Part shown: in pieces, positions 26,301 to 35,967 of the stretch
How the letters are laid out: each line of letters starts with the position of its first letter
Numbering within the stretch: the first letter of the stretch is position 1
DNA from: Lineus longissimus
Lineage: Eukaryota; Nemertea; Pilidiophora; Heteronemertea; Lineidae
Direction of reading: 5' to 3'
DNA length: 60,000 nt
NCBI RefSeq assembly: GCF_910592395.1
Contig: NC_088310.1
Coordinates: 3,977,501 to 4,037,500 of the forward strand
Translations under genes and position numbers: made by a program
The notes under the pieces: generated by a model
The model's input: the letters and a program-made list of their open reading frames with translations, nothing else
Told to the model about the DNA's origin: nothing
Database searches by the model: none

Positions 26301-29300
26301 AAAATCACATTGAATGTTCATGTCCAAAATTATAGTACAAAGTGTCATGAAAAAGGGTACCATAATTCTGGTTACCAGCCATTCAATCTTTTTCAATGTT
26401 ACGAAAATTTTATAGGGTTTTTCTTTCACATCTATAACAGATAAACTGTGACTCATGTCTGTTTCTCTTTTAACTTTCCTCGCCAAAGGTGGAGTCATCG
26501 GTTCGTTTAGTATTTTATTACGTCAGTTTGAAAGCTTCTTGTTGCGTGCAGTTCTATTCAAGCATTATCTATTGTGTATCTTGTAACACCTGTAGCCTGT
26601 TTTTAAATTATCTCCACTTGCGCAGTTGCGTTGATTAAGGGTTTGGCTTTCTTTTAACATCTATGCAGCCTTCTTGGAACAATCCACTGACAATGAACGA
26701 CTATGATGCACGTGAAATTATTTATTATTCAGAGGTGTTTTAGCAATACTGCTCGTATGCTCCTGATACTCCTTCTGTACTGCTTTCCCGAAAACGTTTG
26801 AGATCTTACTCATGTTAAGACATTTGTGTTGATTCTTGCTACATGTAGAGGTCATACCAGAAATCGCTACTCAAGACTAACTGTAAGAACAGACCACAAA
26901 TCGGCTATTTGAATTCTTCCTGAAGATTTGGCTCCCACCACCAAAAGCTTTATCAAGATTTTTAAAAATCATTACATCAAATGGAATTTTGCTAGATCAT
27001 TCGAAGATTCCTCAGCTGAAAGCTTTACCTAGATCCAAAGACCCGTTACTTCAAATGAAGTCTTCCTGGGTCATACGAAGATGCCTCTAAGATTCGTTGG
27101 AAATCTCACAAAATGGTTACCTTATATATTTTAGTAAGTTTCTTCCAAAACGTACATACGCGCTTTCAGCCTGAGGTAGTCCGAGTTATAGTCATTTATA
27201 GCGTTCTCAAACATTATGGGTGTGCATGACGCGTTGACTTACATGTAGATCTTAGGTTGTGATAGTTGGTTTTAATATTTCGAGTGTGGAATTTTTTTTT
27301 CCGGGTGCTATTAGTTTTGAATTTTACAGGTCAAGTGATTTACCCTTCAACCCTCCCGCCCAAATGACCCTGTGCAGTGCATTATACCAGCCTTGTGCAT
27401 GTTGTAGTAGTTTCATTACAAATATGCTGATACATCGGTCAGGAGTTTTTTTCAGGCTTGGGAAATGGCAGAATTTCTTTGATTGCTAAATTAGATATAA
27501 AGGGTGTTTCTAAAAACTTGGCCTAGTAGAAAATATCAATATTGAAGATCCACAAAAGACATCATTTAAAAACATTAGTGTCGTTTTTGTCGGATTTTTT
27601 GGTCAGTTCCCCTTTTAAAAAAAACACTGACTTTTTAAGCTTTTATTTTTAAAGCTTCTGTTCCCCATATGTGTGTTGAATTATAAAATAAAGACAATCG
27701 TATACCATATACCTACATGTAAGCATCTGGCGGCCAAGTTCTGAAAAACACCCTATACATTAGAAAAAAATAAAATCTACCATTCCTTATGATCCATCCT
27801 CCAAATGAGCTTATGTCAACTATTTGGTCAAAGTAGTTATTTGTTGGATGAAATATGGGCGAGTGAGCTCCTGGGAAGGGGAGATAGCCCCTGCCATTGT
27901 CTCTAATTCACGCCCTCAACAAAAAAACTTAGAATATATCTGGTGTTTTCCGAGGCTAGCTTTCCGCCAGTTTACATTGTTACACGTAAATGTTTTGTGT
28001 AACGTACACGTACATGTTTTGTGTAACACTGTATGGACTAGGGAAACTAGAGAAAGCTACATGTAACCCCAGAAAAAACTGGCCATTCCATTATGTTTTA
28101 TTCCCTGTTCTATTCGCAATTCTCGTGGGCGTAAATGGAGACAGTTGCAAGGTTTAGTTCCCCTCACCCTGGAGCTCATTTTCACTCAGTTTAATATCTG
28201 GCTTAACAAATAATCCTTCCTTTTTTATCCTAAGTCCTGATCGGTGGTACAGTTCATAGATTAGTTTTGACATCTTCACTCTGTGGTATTTTCGAGCACA
28301 AATAATCCCCAATTGATAGTAATACAACCCCAATTTTTATTATTTATCTTTTTATACAATTGATGCAGTTACAATTTGTTCCTCCCTATTTTGCAATAAA
28401 AAATACTTATTACAAAGAAATACACAAACACACACGTACAAGAACACGTGAACATAATATTGGTATAAAGACATAACGCACTGAAAGTACAGAGTCGGCA
28501 GCACAGGATAAGATCCTCCCACTTGAGAGTTCAGTGTCATCAAATCCTCTTCTAATTCCTTTACCATAAAGAAATATTCTTCACCATTAACAAATGTATG
28601 ATAATTATTGTGTCTCAAACGTTTCAGGGCTCAGTAAATTCGCGCGCTTGGCTCGGTCAGTTACCAGGAACCGCTCTGTGCTGCTACAGTTCTCGTCAAA
28701 CGTGCCAAATACGAAGGTGGACAACACGAAGTTGTCACAGATTGCAAATGTAAGTACATGTACATGTCTCCATGAGATTTAGCGATTTTCAATGCACAAT
28801 TCGTACACGTATGGCTGACAAAGTAACTAATCCGCAATGTTTTAACTTTGGATATTGGTACACCTGGTCCGCCGGAGAAGGCCAGAGAAGATCTGAATCT
28901 TTTAGCAGTGGCCTTAGTTGGGGAGGGTGACAAGAAATAAACAAGTTTTTATTTCTACCTGACCTAACGAACGTTTTCCGCGAAGTCAGCAAGGTACACC
29001 AGCCAGCTCGTCTGCTCCTGTCCATCTTTGCTTTTCGCAGACGACACCTAACCTGGCAACACAAACAGGTCGCTCTATGATGTTGCCTAGGGTTACAATA
29101 AATTCGGTCTCCTTAACATAGAAATAACATGAAGTTGCTTCCTTCCTCACTCTTTATCAGTCCGTGATATGGGTGACTGATTTCCTTATTCATATTTTAT
29201 CGCCTTATTGAGAGGTATGAATATGTTGAGGCCTAAAGGTAGTTATGCGTGGACGACTAATTGGCCAAACGGGAAGGATGTTGGGTGAATACCCTTTAAG

Positions 29301-32300
29301 GTGTGTTTCTATGCTCTCAGTTGATTGACCAGTCCATCAGTATCCTGTTGGTGACATTAAGAACAGGTAGATGGTTTAATTGAGGACTGTGTGTGCTACT
29401 ATTAATTACAGCTTGGTCGTCAACTAATTATCTTACCCACCTTCCTCTACTGGAAAGGGAAGTGATAATCTTAATCAAATTTGATATAGCTGCATCACGG
29501 ATCCATGGGTGCATAATATGTAATTTTCAATGAAAACGAAGACAATGTCATTTTGGTTAGATTTAGAGATCAAACAAACGGTGTTGTAGTTCCAATATCC
29601 CAGAGTGCCCCGGTGAAAAATGACTTTCTTGTGCGCCATTATTCTCCTCGGCGAAGGTCACGTGAGGTACGTGGCAGCCTTCGTTGAGTTCCCTTTTGTT
29701 TGAGGTCAGGGTCATCGTGAGCTTCAGGAAACCTTCGTGTCGAAGTAACCACCTTATGCGCTCAGTTTGAAAAAAACTGTCTGTGCTCTTGCATTATCGA
29801 CTTGACTGCATGATACCTATACATACTATGTCTGCTTCATTATGCTCTCGTCTAGAAAAGGTAATGATGTTATTATCGCCCCTAGAATGATCTATCGTCT
29901 CTCACAAATTCATTCTCCTTGCTGGTCAACGCACCTGAAGCAACCTTGCCGTGTTACCTGGGAAAATAAATTGGCCCCCAAGAGTATCAAATCTTGACTT
30001 GACTCGGCTTTGATCAAACTCCGCCAAGTAATAGGAGTGTGATGAGGTTGTCCTACTAGAATATGCTTTTATATGTCTGCCCTGGAGAATACACGTATAA
30101 ACTGTGAGATGAAGAATGTATACTGCGCGGGATATCAGGTCATAGGGCCTACCGTCTTAAAACAAGATTATTATAGTGTTATTCAAACGTCCACGTAAAA
30201 GCATTTCTCATTCAATATTCTTTCTATAACATTCATTAACATTTGCATTTATTACAACTGACGAGTAACGACCCTTGCTTCCGCTTTGCTCCTCTCAAGA
30301 CTTTGCCTAAGAGTCATTACAGAGAGCACAAGAAGTGGCAGAGAGTCCTTCTTTCTTTCCCGCACACCATGACCTTGCTTCCCTTTACGAATACTCTTCC
30401 ATTTCCATTACTCTTTGCAATGACCATGCCTCGCTCTGCTTCATTATTAATTCCTCTTGCAACCTCCTCCCCAGATCGACCATAGCATCTTCTGTGTAAA
30501 GGTCAAGATCTCCAAATGGTACGGCTTCGCCGGCGAGAAGGTCTGCCGTATGATTCTTAATACCACGTCTCTCTCTTTCAGTTGATGAGTTTAAATTCTG
30601 AGATTCTTCCACAGTATCGTCTCGAGGCCCCCAAGACTCCGCCGCACATTATTCTCCATTATTGCGCCTTTAAGGCCGCTTGGGACTGGATGATCCTCGC
30701 CCTGACATTCTACACGGCCGTCATGGTCCCTTTAAACGTTGCATTCAAAAACAAAACTATGGATACCGTGCCATTAATTGTTATAGACAGTATTGTCGAC
30801 GTGATCTTCTTCATTGATATCATCCTCAACTTCCATACCACTTTCGTGGGACCCGATGGAGAAGTGGTATCGGACCCGAAAGTGATCCGCATGAATTATT
30901 TGAAGAGCTGGTTTGTGATTGATCTCCTGTCGTGCCTCCCATATGACGTCTTCAATGCTTTTCAACACTTGAATGAAGTAAGTGTTTCCGTCCAGCAGTT
31001 TGTCATTAGTTCTCTATACGAAAGTTAGCTTTTCCGGCTGTAAAGAGTTATGACTGAGATAAAGATGGTGAACGTATGGTGCTCCGATACGGTGAGGATT
31101 CTCCTTTTTCAGTTGAACTGAAATCATTTTCAGTTGAACTGAAACTTAAATTAGGTCATTGTTACCGGAATTGTTACTGCACCTGGATTATTAATTCGCC
31201 CTCCTCGACTCTAAAGTTTAAATGCATTATGAATAAATCAGCATGTCAAACTTTAATCTACCTCTTTAATCTTACTTTTAGGGCATCAGTAGCCTGTTCA
31301 GTGCACTGAAAGTCGTACGCCTCCTTCGGTTGGGGAGAGTCGTGCGAAAGCTTGACCACTACCTGGAGTACGTGGCTGCTGTACTTGTCCTTCTAATCTG
31401 CCTCTTCGTCCTGGTTGCTCACTGGTTCGCCTGTATCTGGTACACGATCGGCCACTCAGATATATACGATAAAAAGGTCAGGTATGGCTGGCTGCAAGTC
31501 CTCGCGAATGACACTATGACACATTTGAACACATCAGACAACGAGGAGACTGGCATCTCTAAAGGCATGGCGTATGTGACGGCAATGTACTTCACCCTGT
31601 CGTGTATGACCAGTGTAGGGTTTGGCAACGTGGCGGCAAACACTGAAGGCGAGAAGGTCTTCACTATCGTTCTGATGATCGTCGGATGTGAGTTCACCAT
31701 GATGTTTTTGTTATTTCGTCGTTACTTAACGTATTCACCGTGGCTGGGAGTAGGCCTATTTTCTATATAGGAATCGTATTGATAGTAAGCTTCAAGAAAT
31801 TATGCATCAAATGCATAAATACCGTAAAAGATGGCGACCAGAGCCCTGAAATCAGCGAAGAGACCCTGCATCCTTGTTTTAACGTTGTTTAGTTTTTCCG
31901 TTTCTGAGTATTTCCCGTCTTTAGGGAGTGCTGGGAGATTGATTAACACGTTTTTCTGTGTTTCCCTTTATTGAAAAAGTAATGGTGTCATAATTGACAA
32001 TTTTATATGGACACACCGAAATATTGGAACAAACCATAGATGTTACACCATCGTACCAACAGAAAAGTTCTTTTCTTCTGATTTGTTCTTTCATTCAATT
32101 TCAGCTCTGTTGTATGCCACTATTTTTGGTAACGTAGCGACAATCTTCCAACAGCTTTACTCCACTACGGCGAGATATCACGAGATGTTAAACAATGTTC
32201 GAGATTTTATGAAGTTACATGACGTGCCCAAGTCGTTGAGCGAACGAGTGATGGATTATATTGTGTCGACGTGGGCCATTACAAAAGGCATCGATACTTC

Positions 32301-35300
32301 AAAGGTGAAATTTAAAATATTGACCAATGTTAACCTATTGGCATAAGTTTAAGTCGTTGATTTGTCAACGATCAGGAGAAAATAACACTGAGTCATCTTA
32401 CTCCAAAGAGCCAGCAATACTTACCCTTATGGCGGTCAGCGCCGTCTAGCGACAGCTGTTGTTTTGCTGGTTCGCCTATATGTTTCTGAGCAATCGTACC
32501 CAATATATCAAACCATCACATCATGGCTAAATTATTGAAAAATGAACACTTTAACTCGTCCTCCAATCACCAAGAGAACCAAGTAGATTAGGAAGAACCA
32601 CTTTTAGCACCCTTTAATTCAATAACCGAACTGAAGGTTATCAATTATGTATATCATAGCCATGCATGAAATGGCCTGGACTGCGGTCCATACTCGGGTC
32701 AATGTTTGAAAGTCGCATCTCACAAGGGTGATTTGCATGCCTAAATGATTCAACGAAGTCAGTAAAGTAGCCAACTGGGGCATTGATTTCCTTGCGTACG
32801 GTGTTGGTAAAATGAGAGCTAGTTCGTTAGTTGTTTTCTTTAGTTAATTTTTTTATCTCAAGGATGCAATGAGCGCTACTGCTATTAGTTCAAGCAAGCT
32901 CTGAGAAAAGAACCACATGTCACTGTCTCATTCATAATCCTGTTTCACGAGTGCGTTTCTAACGAACGCCAAGGTTATGTACATGTACGCCAGCATTTTG
33001 ATTACCCCTCTCCATTATCAAAGAAAAGCCAACATTGAGGAACATGCAGGATGTGTATCGCATGCAGTATCAAAGAACATGGTAAAAATTGATAGTACGT
33101 TGATTAAAAATCGGTAGATCTCTTTCTGGCAATGAGCATATCTCTCTTCTTTTGTGCCAATTTGGTCGACCTTTCCGAGACCTTTTGGACACAGGGGTTG
33201 GGGCATGCCAGTTGCCCGTTTATAATGAACATATGAACAGAGGCGTCTTTATTTTCTCTTTTAAACATATTTTCCTTTTACAATTCAGGTCCTACATTAT
33301 TGTCCAAAGGACATGAAGGCAGATATATGTGTCCATCTCAATCGTAAAGTGTTTAACGAGCATCCCGCATTCCGTCTAGCCAGCGATGGCTGTTTGCGCT
33401 CCTTAGCCATGCACTTCAGTATGAGCCACAGCGCGCCCGGTGACCTGCTGTTCCACCAGGGAGAGAGTCTGGACTCCCTCTGCTTCATCGTGTCAGGGTC
33501 ACTGGAAGTTATACAAGATGATGAGGTGGTGGCCATTTTAAGTAAGTTTATCATCATCATCATCACCAACATCACCATCAACATCACCATCATAACCTAG
33601 GCATTGTGACCCTGGTCAGTGCCACACGTAATGCCTTTTATGACGGACTTAGTTTAGGTACAGTACTGTACTGTACTGTCTGTACTTATCCTTCAAGATC
33701 TGTTACAGGTGATCGGCAGGCGAAAAACTGCAAAATCGAGCTATTCACGTATACGTAAGTGCTAGTGTGGCTTCGGAATCGAAGTGCATGAATTTTCATC
33801 CCTGATTTCTGTGGATGAACTATCATATATAGAAGTTCCGCGGCTGCAATATGAAATTGACTCTTCACAGCATCTCTTGAACTTGTAAAATCTCAAAATT
33901 CCAGGTAAAGGCGATGTCTTCGGTGATAACTTTTGGAAGGAACAATCGATTGGTCAGTCCACAGCCAATGTGAGAGCGTTGACGTACTGTGATCTTCACA
34001 TCATTAAGCGAGACCGCCTCTTAGAAGTGCTTGACTTCTACCATGCTTTTGCCAACTCATTCGCCAGGAACCTTGTACTTACCTACAACCTCAGACACCG
34101 GGTGAGTAACTCAAAGACTTGCACCCACTGGTCAAAAGTAAGACTTTCTCCTTGTCGTGCAAGATATACAAGCTTGTCTGACCTGACCTGACGCAGTTTA
34201 CCTGCTGCATGCTGATCGACCAAACTGTATTCTTGTCATCATCTGAGAAAGACGTTTGGTTGAAGTGAGGTACCGTATATGTACTTACAGAGGAAATACG
34301 AATGTTCTATGTTAAGGGATGTTTCCTTTCACCAATGTAGAGCTGGAACAGTGGTTTTCCACTAAAAAAGCTCAAGCATAAATTTGAAACCAACTTGAAA
34401 ATCCCACCGCCTCTGAAGTCTAACCTGGCAATGACAGAAAATGGCGTGGGCCAAATCGATTTCATCAAAAAATTAAACAGTCACATAGGTAGATTTTATT
34501 GTGTCATGTTGAGGCGTTTTGAAATTCAATCGTTCTTTTTCTGTGGCCTGGTTGACGCCCTGGGTGCTAAAATTTCAACCCGAGGCCGGATATTATGACA
34601 TGCGTATATGTCAAATCAATTTTAGATGAATAAATATAAACCAATCCGTTTATTTCCAGCTTATTTTCCGGAAGGTCGCCGATGTCAAAAGAGAAAAAGA
34701 GCTTGCTGAAAAACGCAAAAATGACCCACCATTGGATTTGTCAAGTGATCACCCGGTTAGGAAACTCATATCGAAATTTCGAAAAATAAGTGACGCTAAA
34801 GTGTTACAGGGGGGCGGTGATTCTGGTGGGGGTAGCACCCATGACGTTGAGAAGGGGGAACACACCCCGAACAATGCTCATCCGAATAACATTGAGGAAC
34901 GTCCTCGGAGTGCCACGCGTGTGATAAACGTGACAGAGAATGCGACGAATGCGGCGCCGCCTAAACCTGCAGCTAGTAAATGGGGGAGATTCCTCGGTGG
35001 CGGGGGCGGGGGCGCGGCTGGGGGTGGAGGAGGGAAAAATACCAACGAGACCCAGGGGAAGCCGGAGATTGCTGCAAAGCCTGATTTAGGCACCCCGCGA
35101 CCGCCCCCGAAACCACTGTCAAAGTGGGGCAGAGTGATGGGCAATAATCGTCAAGAGACGATACAAGAATCGACCGAGGAGGACGAACCGAAGTCGAATT
35201 TACGTAAGGCGAATTCCTCGGATAGTGGTATTACGCAAAGTGACCAGAAGTTGGATCAAATGGAGGATGTACATTTACACAATCGGAATATCGATCCGTC

Positions 35301-35967
35301 CAAGAGAGGAGAGAGTGGAAACTCAGGAAGCAGTGGAAGTTCCACCATATCAAACGCCGACCGCGATCAGTTGTTAACATCATTGGTTGATATCAAGTTA
35401 GAAATAAAAGAGGAGATTGAAGTCCTTAACCACAAAATGACGCGGATTGATGAACAAATTGGTGATATCTTAAAACTATTTTCACCGTCGTCGTCGCCGT
35501 ACTCTTCACACGCATCTAACGCCTCGACCACCAGCTCGCGGGGCTGCTCGACCAGCAGCAGCTCCGACAGCAACAGCAGCGTCACTTCGCCGAAAACCTC
35601 ACAACCGTCATCTCCGCATAGGACAAACTTAGAAACAATGCCACACACGAGCATAGGTCCAAGGACCACTACTTTACCGAGAACGAGTCAAAACAGTGAT
35701 TCTGCTCCACCTAAAGCACCGACGCAAGCTTCTTCCAGTAGACAGGGGCCCACTGGGTCCCAAACCTCACTTAAAGACACGGACTTAGCTAGGCCTATGG
35801 GCTCAGACTCCTCAGGGAGGAACACCCCATCTCCCACCGGTAGTTCCGGTTCCGGTGTTAGATTTAAGGGCGGTAGGTCTAAACGGCAGGTTCGGCCCGT
35901 GGATGTTGAGGCTGCGAAAGACGATGACACAGTGCCTGTGAAGGATCGAGATTTAGATATATTATAA
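17095..35967 (+). CDS. eag: Eag-type (KCNH1/KCNH5) voltage-gated K+ channel, 5' incomplete
   Basis: Nine exons join in phase: 17095-17325, 22932-23060, 28628-28749, 30582-30977, 31282-31687, 32105-32304, 33289-33541, 33905-34101, 34660-35967. They give 1079 residues plus a split first codon. Order: PAS (motif [11 protein letters not shown]), PAC segment ending [12 protein letters not shown]1-S3, S4 with repeated Arg ([15 protein letters not shown]), S5, pore with filter SVGFGN, S6, C-linker, CNBHD with the family's intrinsic-ligand motif YNLR, a long Gly/Ser-rich tail, and a coiled coil [14 protein letters not shown]. The tail motif [10 protein letters not shown] matches vertebrate EAG1 (CDSGITKSD). 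Similarity in the linker and CNBHD is especially close to insect Eag. Role known for the family: tetrameric plasma-membrane delayed-rectifier channel setting excitability. The first coding exon (PAS-cap) is absent or upstream of the window. Confidence 0.96.
19013..19251. mobile_element. Short TA-flanked inverted-repeat element (MITE)
   Basis: Ends are approximate. The left end reads TA, ACAGACCACTTGGTTTCGCA; the right end is its reverse complement with one or two changes (inward GCAGACCACTTGGATTCGCA), preceded outward by TA. The size is about 240 bp. Its right terminus lies only a few bases beyond the TAG stop of the minus-strand BIR gene. A TA duplication suggests Tc1/mariner-type mobilisation. 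No coding content. Confidence 0.65.
19254..19907 (-). CDS. Single-exon BIR-UBA protein, IAP-like, no RING
   Basis: 217 residues starting [12 protein letters not shown] domain spans about residues 18-90, with zinc ligands in the canonical spacing C57-x2-C60-x16-H77-x6-C84 and the signature [20 protein letters not shown]71 sits where XIAP BIR3 has the acidic residue that binds the IAP-binding motif, but the nearby groove Trp is Phe (F80). Residues about 155-205 ([20 protein letters not shown] and [17 protein letters not shown]) resemble the UBA helix bundle of IAPs. No RING finger follows, so ubiquitin-ligase activity is not expected from this product. It lies intronless and antisense inside an eag intron, which suits a retrocopy or a small lineage-specific IAP. 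Likely role: binding caspases or IBM-containing partners; this is inferred from the family only. Confidence 0.85.
   Translation of the reverse strand: MYSDKNTQFDSSQSKHKEYATYRQRLESFLDWEGKVDKCEMAEAGFFSIGDEDRTACFHCGIPLRQWERHDSPWIEHARFCPCCEFLISSKSLAYIKSALEFYEIHDPNFEALQCRHRIENTNSFVAQETRAAMTPARERRPTPVRRRIRNVEPREIRSRLDSDQCKLLLNQGYPRELVGQVIGEQLQTEGNDFGNFGELVTSVMNAAQMLGISLHT
22932..23060 (+). CDS. eag: eag exon: PAS C-terminal (PAC) part
   Basis: Acceptor TTTTCAG; donor G followed by GTACGT. Reads [20 protein letters not shown], then [20 protein letters not shown], the typical end of the Eag PAS domain. Phase 1 at both ends. Confidence 0.95.
23551..23676. mobile_element. 126-bp MITE, GGTGTCCAAAAA type
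   Basis: The left end is TAGGATGTCCAAAAAGTA and the right end, read inward, is TACAGGGTGTCCAAAAATA. These are imperfect inverted repeats starting with TA. The inside is AT-rich and non-coding. Probably a Tc1/mariner-type MITE. Confidence 0.6.
27500..27755. mobile_element. 256-bp MITE, AGGGTGTTT type
   Basis: Left end AGGGTGTTTCTAAAAACTTG then GCC. The right end read inward is AGGGTGTTTTTCAGAACTTG then GCC, about 20 of 23 matching. The flanks are TA-rich. Non-coding. Terminal AGGGTG and the small size suggest a Tc1/mariner-like MITE. Confidence 0.7.
28628..28749 (+). CDS. eag: eag exon: PAS-to-S1 linker
   Basis: Acceptor CGTTTCAG; donor GTAAGT. Reads [18 protein letters not shown] and then a less conserved stretch ending SQIAN. 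Matches the Eag linker GLSKFAKLARSVTRSR. Confidence 0.93.
28750..30581 (+). other. eag intron, 1.8 kb
   Basis: Donor GTAAGT, acceptor CTCTCTTTCAG. Nothing else recognised. Confidence 0.85.
30582..30977 (+). CDS. eag: eag exon: S1 to S3
   Basis: Phase 0 at both ends, 132 codons. Contains [21 protein letters not shown]1 around [20 protein letters not shown]2 around [19 protein letters not shown], the post-S2 motif [17 protein letters not shown] and S3 [14 protein letters not shown]. Confidence 0.97.
30978..31281 (+). other. eag intron between S3 and S4 exons, 304 bp
   Basis: Donor GTAAGT, acceptor CTTACTTTTAG. This intron separates the S3 exon from [12 protein letters not shown]. It contains twin 17-nt palindromes (31107-31123, 31128-31144). 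Confidence 0.9.
31107..31144. repeat. Two tandem perfect 17-nt palindromes
   Basis: TTTCAGTTGAACTGAAA occurs at 31107-31123 and again at 31128-31144, separated by TCAT. Each is a perfect palindrome around a central G, and each left half ends in TTTCAG, resembling a splice acceptor. Confidence 0.9.
31282..31687 (+). CDS. eag: eag exon: S4, S5, pore and start of S6
   Basis: Starts [19 protein letters not shown]4 carries regularly spaced Arg/Lys. S5 is [20 protein letters not shown]. The filter is [12 protein letters not shown], with GFG as in all KCNH channels. The S5-pore loop is short and carries N-x-T/S sites such as NDT and NTS. The donor splits the Ser codon (phase 1). Confidence 0.97.
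31688..32104 (+). other. eag intron, 417 bp
   Basis: Donor GTGAGT and acceptor CAATTTCAG, splitting a Ser codon. No other feature seen. Confidence 0.85.
32105..32304 (+). CDS. eag: eag exon: end of S6 and C-linker
   Basis: Reads [20 protein letters not shown], then [19 protein letters not shown] and [20 protein letters not shown]. The acceptor is good, but the donor is AAG followed by GTGAAA, weaker than the other donors of this gene. Retaining this intron would add about 14 codons and then a stop, cutting the channel before the CNBHD. Confidence 0.95.
32305..33288 (+). other. eag intron, 984 bp, weak donor
   Basis: Donor GTGAAA is poorly matched to consensus; acceptor TACAATTCAG is good. 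Nothing else recognised. Confidence 0.8.
33289..33541 (+). CDS. eag: eag exon: C-linker end and CNBHD first half
   Basis: Reads [20 protein letters not shown], then [20 protein letters not shown] and the beta-roll region [18 protein letters not shown], ending [14 protein letters not shown] plus one base. Nearly identical to insect Eag over this stretch. Confidence 0.97.
33549..33597. repeat. CATCAC/CATCAT microsatellite
   Basis: A run of CAT and CACCAT/CAACAT triplets begins just 8 bases after an eag exon end, in the intron 33542-33904. Confidence 0.9.
33905..34101 (+). CDS. eag: eag exon: CNBHD second half
   Basis: Reads [18 protein letters not shown], then [19 protein letters not shown] and ends [11 protein letters not shown]. 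The YNLR motif fills the nucleotide pocket in EAG-family channels. Donor GTGAGT, phase 0. Confidence 0.97.
34102..34659 (+). other. eag intron, 558 bp, with possible cryptic exon
   Basis: Donor GTGAGT, acceptor TTATTTCCAG. Contains the open segment 34341-34488, listed separately. Confidence 0.85.
34341..34488 (+). other. Possible cryptic or alternative eag exon
   Basis: Preceded by CACCAATGTAG and followed by GTAGAT. Read in phase 0 from the upstream exon it is open: [19 protein letters not shown] and then [18 protein letters not shown], ending HI plus one base. At 148 bp it is not a multiple of three. Inclusion would put the last exon out of frame and end the protein early, just after the CNBHD, with loss of the coiled coil. 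The sequence matches nothing I recognise. Confidence 0.25.
34660..35967 (+). CDS. eag: eag last exon: C-terminal tail and stop
   Basis: 436 codons including TAA at 35965-35967. Starts [20 protein letters not shown], matching insect Eag. It then has a Gly-run region (about 34997-35034), the conserved [14 protein letters not shown], the tetramerising coiled coil [20 protein letters not shown], and a Ser/Thr/Pro-rich end finishing DRDLDIL. Two opposite-strand frames over this exon are shadows. Confidence 0.96.
   Translation, partial: LIFRKVADVKREKELAEKRKNDPPLDLSSDHPVRKLISKFRKISDAKVLQGGGDSGGGSTHDVEKGEHTPNNAHPNNIEERPRSATRVINVTENATNAAPPKPAASKWGRFLGGGGGGAAGGGGGKNTNETQGKPEIAAKPDLGTPRPPPKPLSKWGRVMGNNRQETIQESTEEDEPKSNLRKANSSDSGITQSDQKLDQMEDVHLHNRNIDPSKRGESGNSGSSGSSTISNADRDQLLTSLVDIKLEIKEEIEVLNHKMTRIDEQIGDILKLFSPSSSPYSSHASNASTTSSRGCSTSSSSDSNSSVTSPKTSQPSSPHRTNLETMPHTSIGPRTTTLPRTSQNSDSAPPKAPTQASSSRQGPTGSQTSLKDTDLARPMGSDSSGRNTPSPTGSSGSGVRFKGGRSKRQVRPVDVEAAKDDDTVPVKDRDLDIL

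Larger units (their letters stand above)
23061..28627 (+). other. eag intron, 5.6 kb
   Basis: Donor GTACGT, acceptor CGTTTCAG. Contains two small inverted-repeat elements (23551-23676 and 27500-27755). No gene recognised on either strand. Confidence 0.85.

Noticed and set aside
32400-32475. Short inverted GCCAGCAA/TTGCTGG pair as a MITE
   Set aside because: Arms are only about 8 bp with mismatches and there is no target duplication.
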